From contig JAZOMX010000033.1 of NCBI GenBank assembly GCA_045654245.1, positions 1 through 23,791 on the forward strand: a stretch of DNA of 23,791 bases. The letters are read 5' to 3'. The translations under genes were made by a program, and so were the position numbers. This document shows positions 23,428 through 23,791 of this stretch, in pieces (positions within the stretch are counted from its first letter, which is position 1; the number at the start of each line of letters is the position of its first letter). The DNA comes from UBA10677 sp045654245. GTDB lineage: Bacteria > Bacillota > Clostridia > Christensenellales > Pumilibacteraceae. Below the pieces are notes generated by a model. The model saw only the letters and a list, made by a program, of their open reading frames with translations, did no database searches and was not told the DNA's origin.

Positions 23428-23791
23428 ATGAAAACAAAAAGAAAGTCAATAGTTCTTTCGATTGTTCTTTCCCTTTTGTTAGTTCTATCGGCGATATTTA
23501 TTATGCCGTTTAAGAGCGCAAAAGCAGAAGTTGCAGTTGACGGCGCTTCGACTGGTGGCACGGCTTATACGCCCGAGGCCAAAACGATTGAGAACGAAGG
23601 TACGATTACGCTCGGCTCGGTTAATATTACCGGAGACACTGATGTAAACAACAATAAAGTGCCTGAGTACACCGCAACCGGTGCGTTGCTTACCGCAACT
23701 GACGAGCGTTCGTCCACCTTCAATCTTGGAACTTACGACTTATCTTCGATTACGGCTCAAACTCCGTTAATCGAAATTGTGCCGTGGCAAC
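23428..23791 (+). CDS. Secreted protein, N-terminal part only
   Basis: The frame is open from the ATG to the right edge (121 codons). GGAGGA lies 5-6 nt before the start. Residues 1-33 are a classical Sec signal peptide: a basic n-region (MKTKRKS), a hydrophobic core (IVLSIVLSLLLVLSAIFIM) and a signal peptidase I site after AKA, before EVAVDG. There is no lipobox cysteine. The mature part visible is Thr/Ser/Gly/Asn-rich and looks extracellular and beta-structured, as in cell-surface or carbohydrate-related proteins; no domain is recognisable in this fragment. It would be a substrate of SecA. Its own promoter and the upstream terminator make it a separate unit. Confidence 0.8.
   Translation, partial: MKTKRKSIVLSIVLSLLLVLSAIFIMPFKSAKAEVAVDGASTGGTAYTPEAKTIENEGTITLGSVNITGDTDVNNNKVPEYTATGALLTATDERSSTFNLGTYDLSSITAQTPLIEIVPWQ

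Noticed and set aside
1..23791. TGA reassigned as a sense codon, suggested by the lack of TGA stops
   Set aside because: All genes read to normal family lengths under the standard code without internal TGA, and an intact RF2 gene is present.

Overview
The window is about 23.8 kb of moderately low-GC DNA (43% in one 60-base line I counted), densely packed and mostly on the + strand. Housekeeping genes (gyrB, gyrA, secA, prfB, tsaD, mnmA) read as Gram-positive Firmicutes/Clostridia-type proteins. A cytosolic GH127-family enzyme, a Gfo/Idh/MocA sugar-type oxidoreductase, an AGCS amino-acid symporter, a PflX-type radical SAM protein and a ferritin-like diiron protein suggest an anaerobic, carbohydrate-using, probably gut-associated member of the Clostridia. 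That placement is inference; there is no rRNA in the window. Of 17 visible stop codons, 16 are TAA, one is TAG and none is TGA.

Layout. (1) 2-2601: the 3' end of a putative sugar-catabolic operon with a TIM-barrel glycosidase-like protein (5' end missing), a stand-alone Gfo/Idh/MocA C-terminal-domain protein and a full Gfo/Idh/MocA oxidoreductase, closed by an intrinsic terminator. (2) 2870-8230: gyrB-gyrA followed after 6 nt by a beta-class DNA methyltransferase with no visible restriction partner. (3) 8377-9789: a monocistronic gene, under a near-consensus promoter, for a Rho-like protein that keeps the Rho domain order but has lost the P-loop and other catalytic residues. (4) 9934-17856: secA-prfB-tsaD-mnmA and a GH127 enzyme, ending in a terminator with a GAAA tetraloop. 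(5) 17974-19251: a ferritin-like protein with three equally spaced E-(E/D)xxH iron half-sites, behind a 7-1-7 palindrome. (6) 19334-20152, minus strand: a DegV-family protein, sharing a bidirectional terminator with the ferritin-like gene. (7) 20261-21130: a PflX-type radical SAM gene divergent from the DegV gene. Both divergent promoters place the predicted +1 on the A of the start codon, so both mRNAs are predicted to be leaderless. (8) 21210-23254: a basic/acidic low-complexity protein with a DUF2188 domain and an AGCS symporter, then a terminator. (9) 23428-end: the start of a secreted protein with a signal peptide.

Most worth a second look: the catalytically dead-looking Rho paralogue, the protein with an odd number (three) of diiron half-sites, and the pair of divergent leaderless promoters. 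Lesser points are a Leu at the normally acidic quinolone-resistance position of GyrA, the DNA methyltransferase behind gyrA, a Rossmann-less Gfo/Idh protein, and an RF2 gene without the autoregulatory frameshift. I saw no rRNA, tRNA, CRISPR array, insertion sequence or attachment site, and no intergenic stretch longer than 300 bases.
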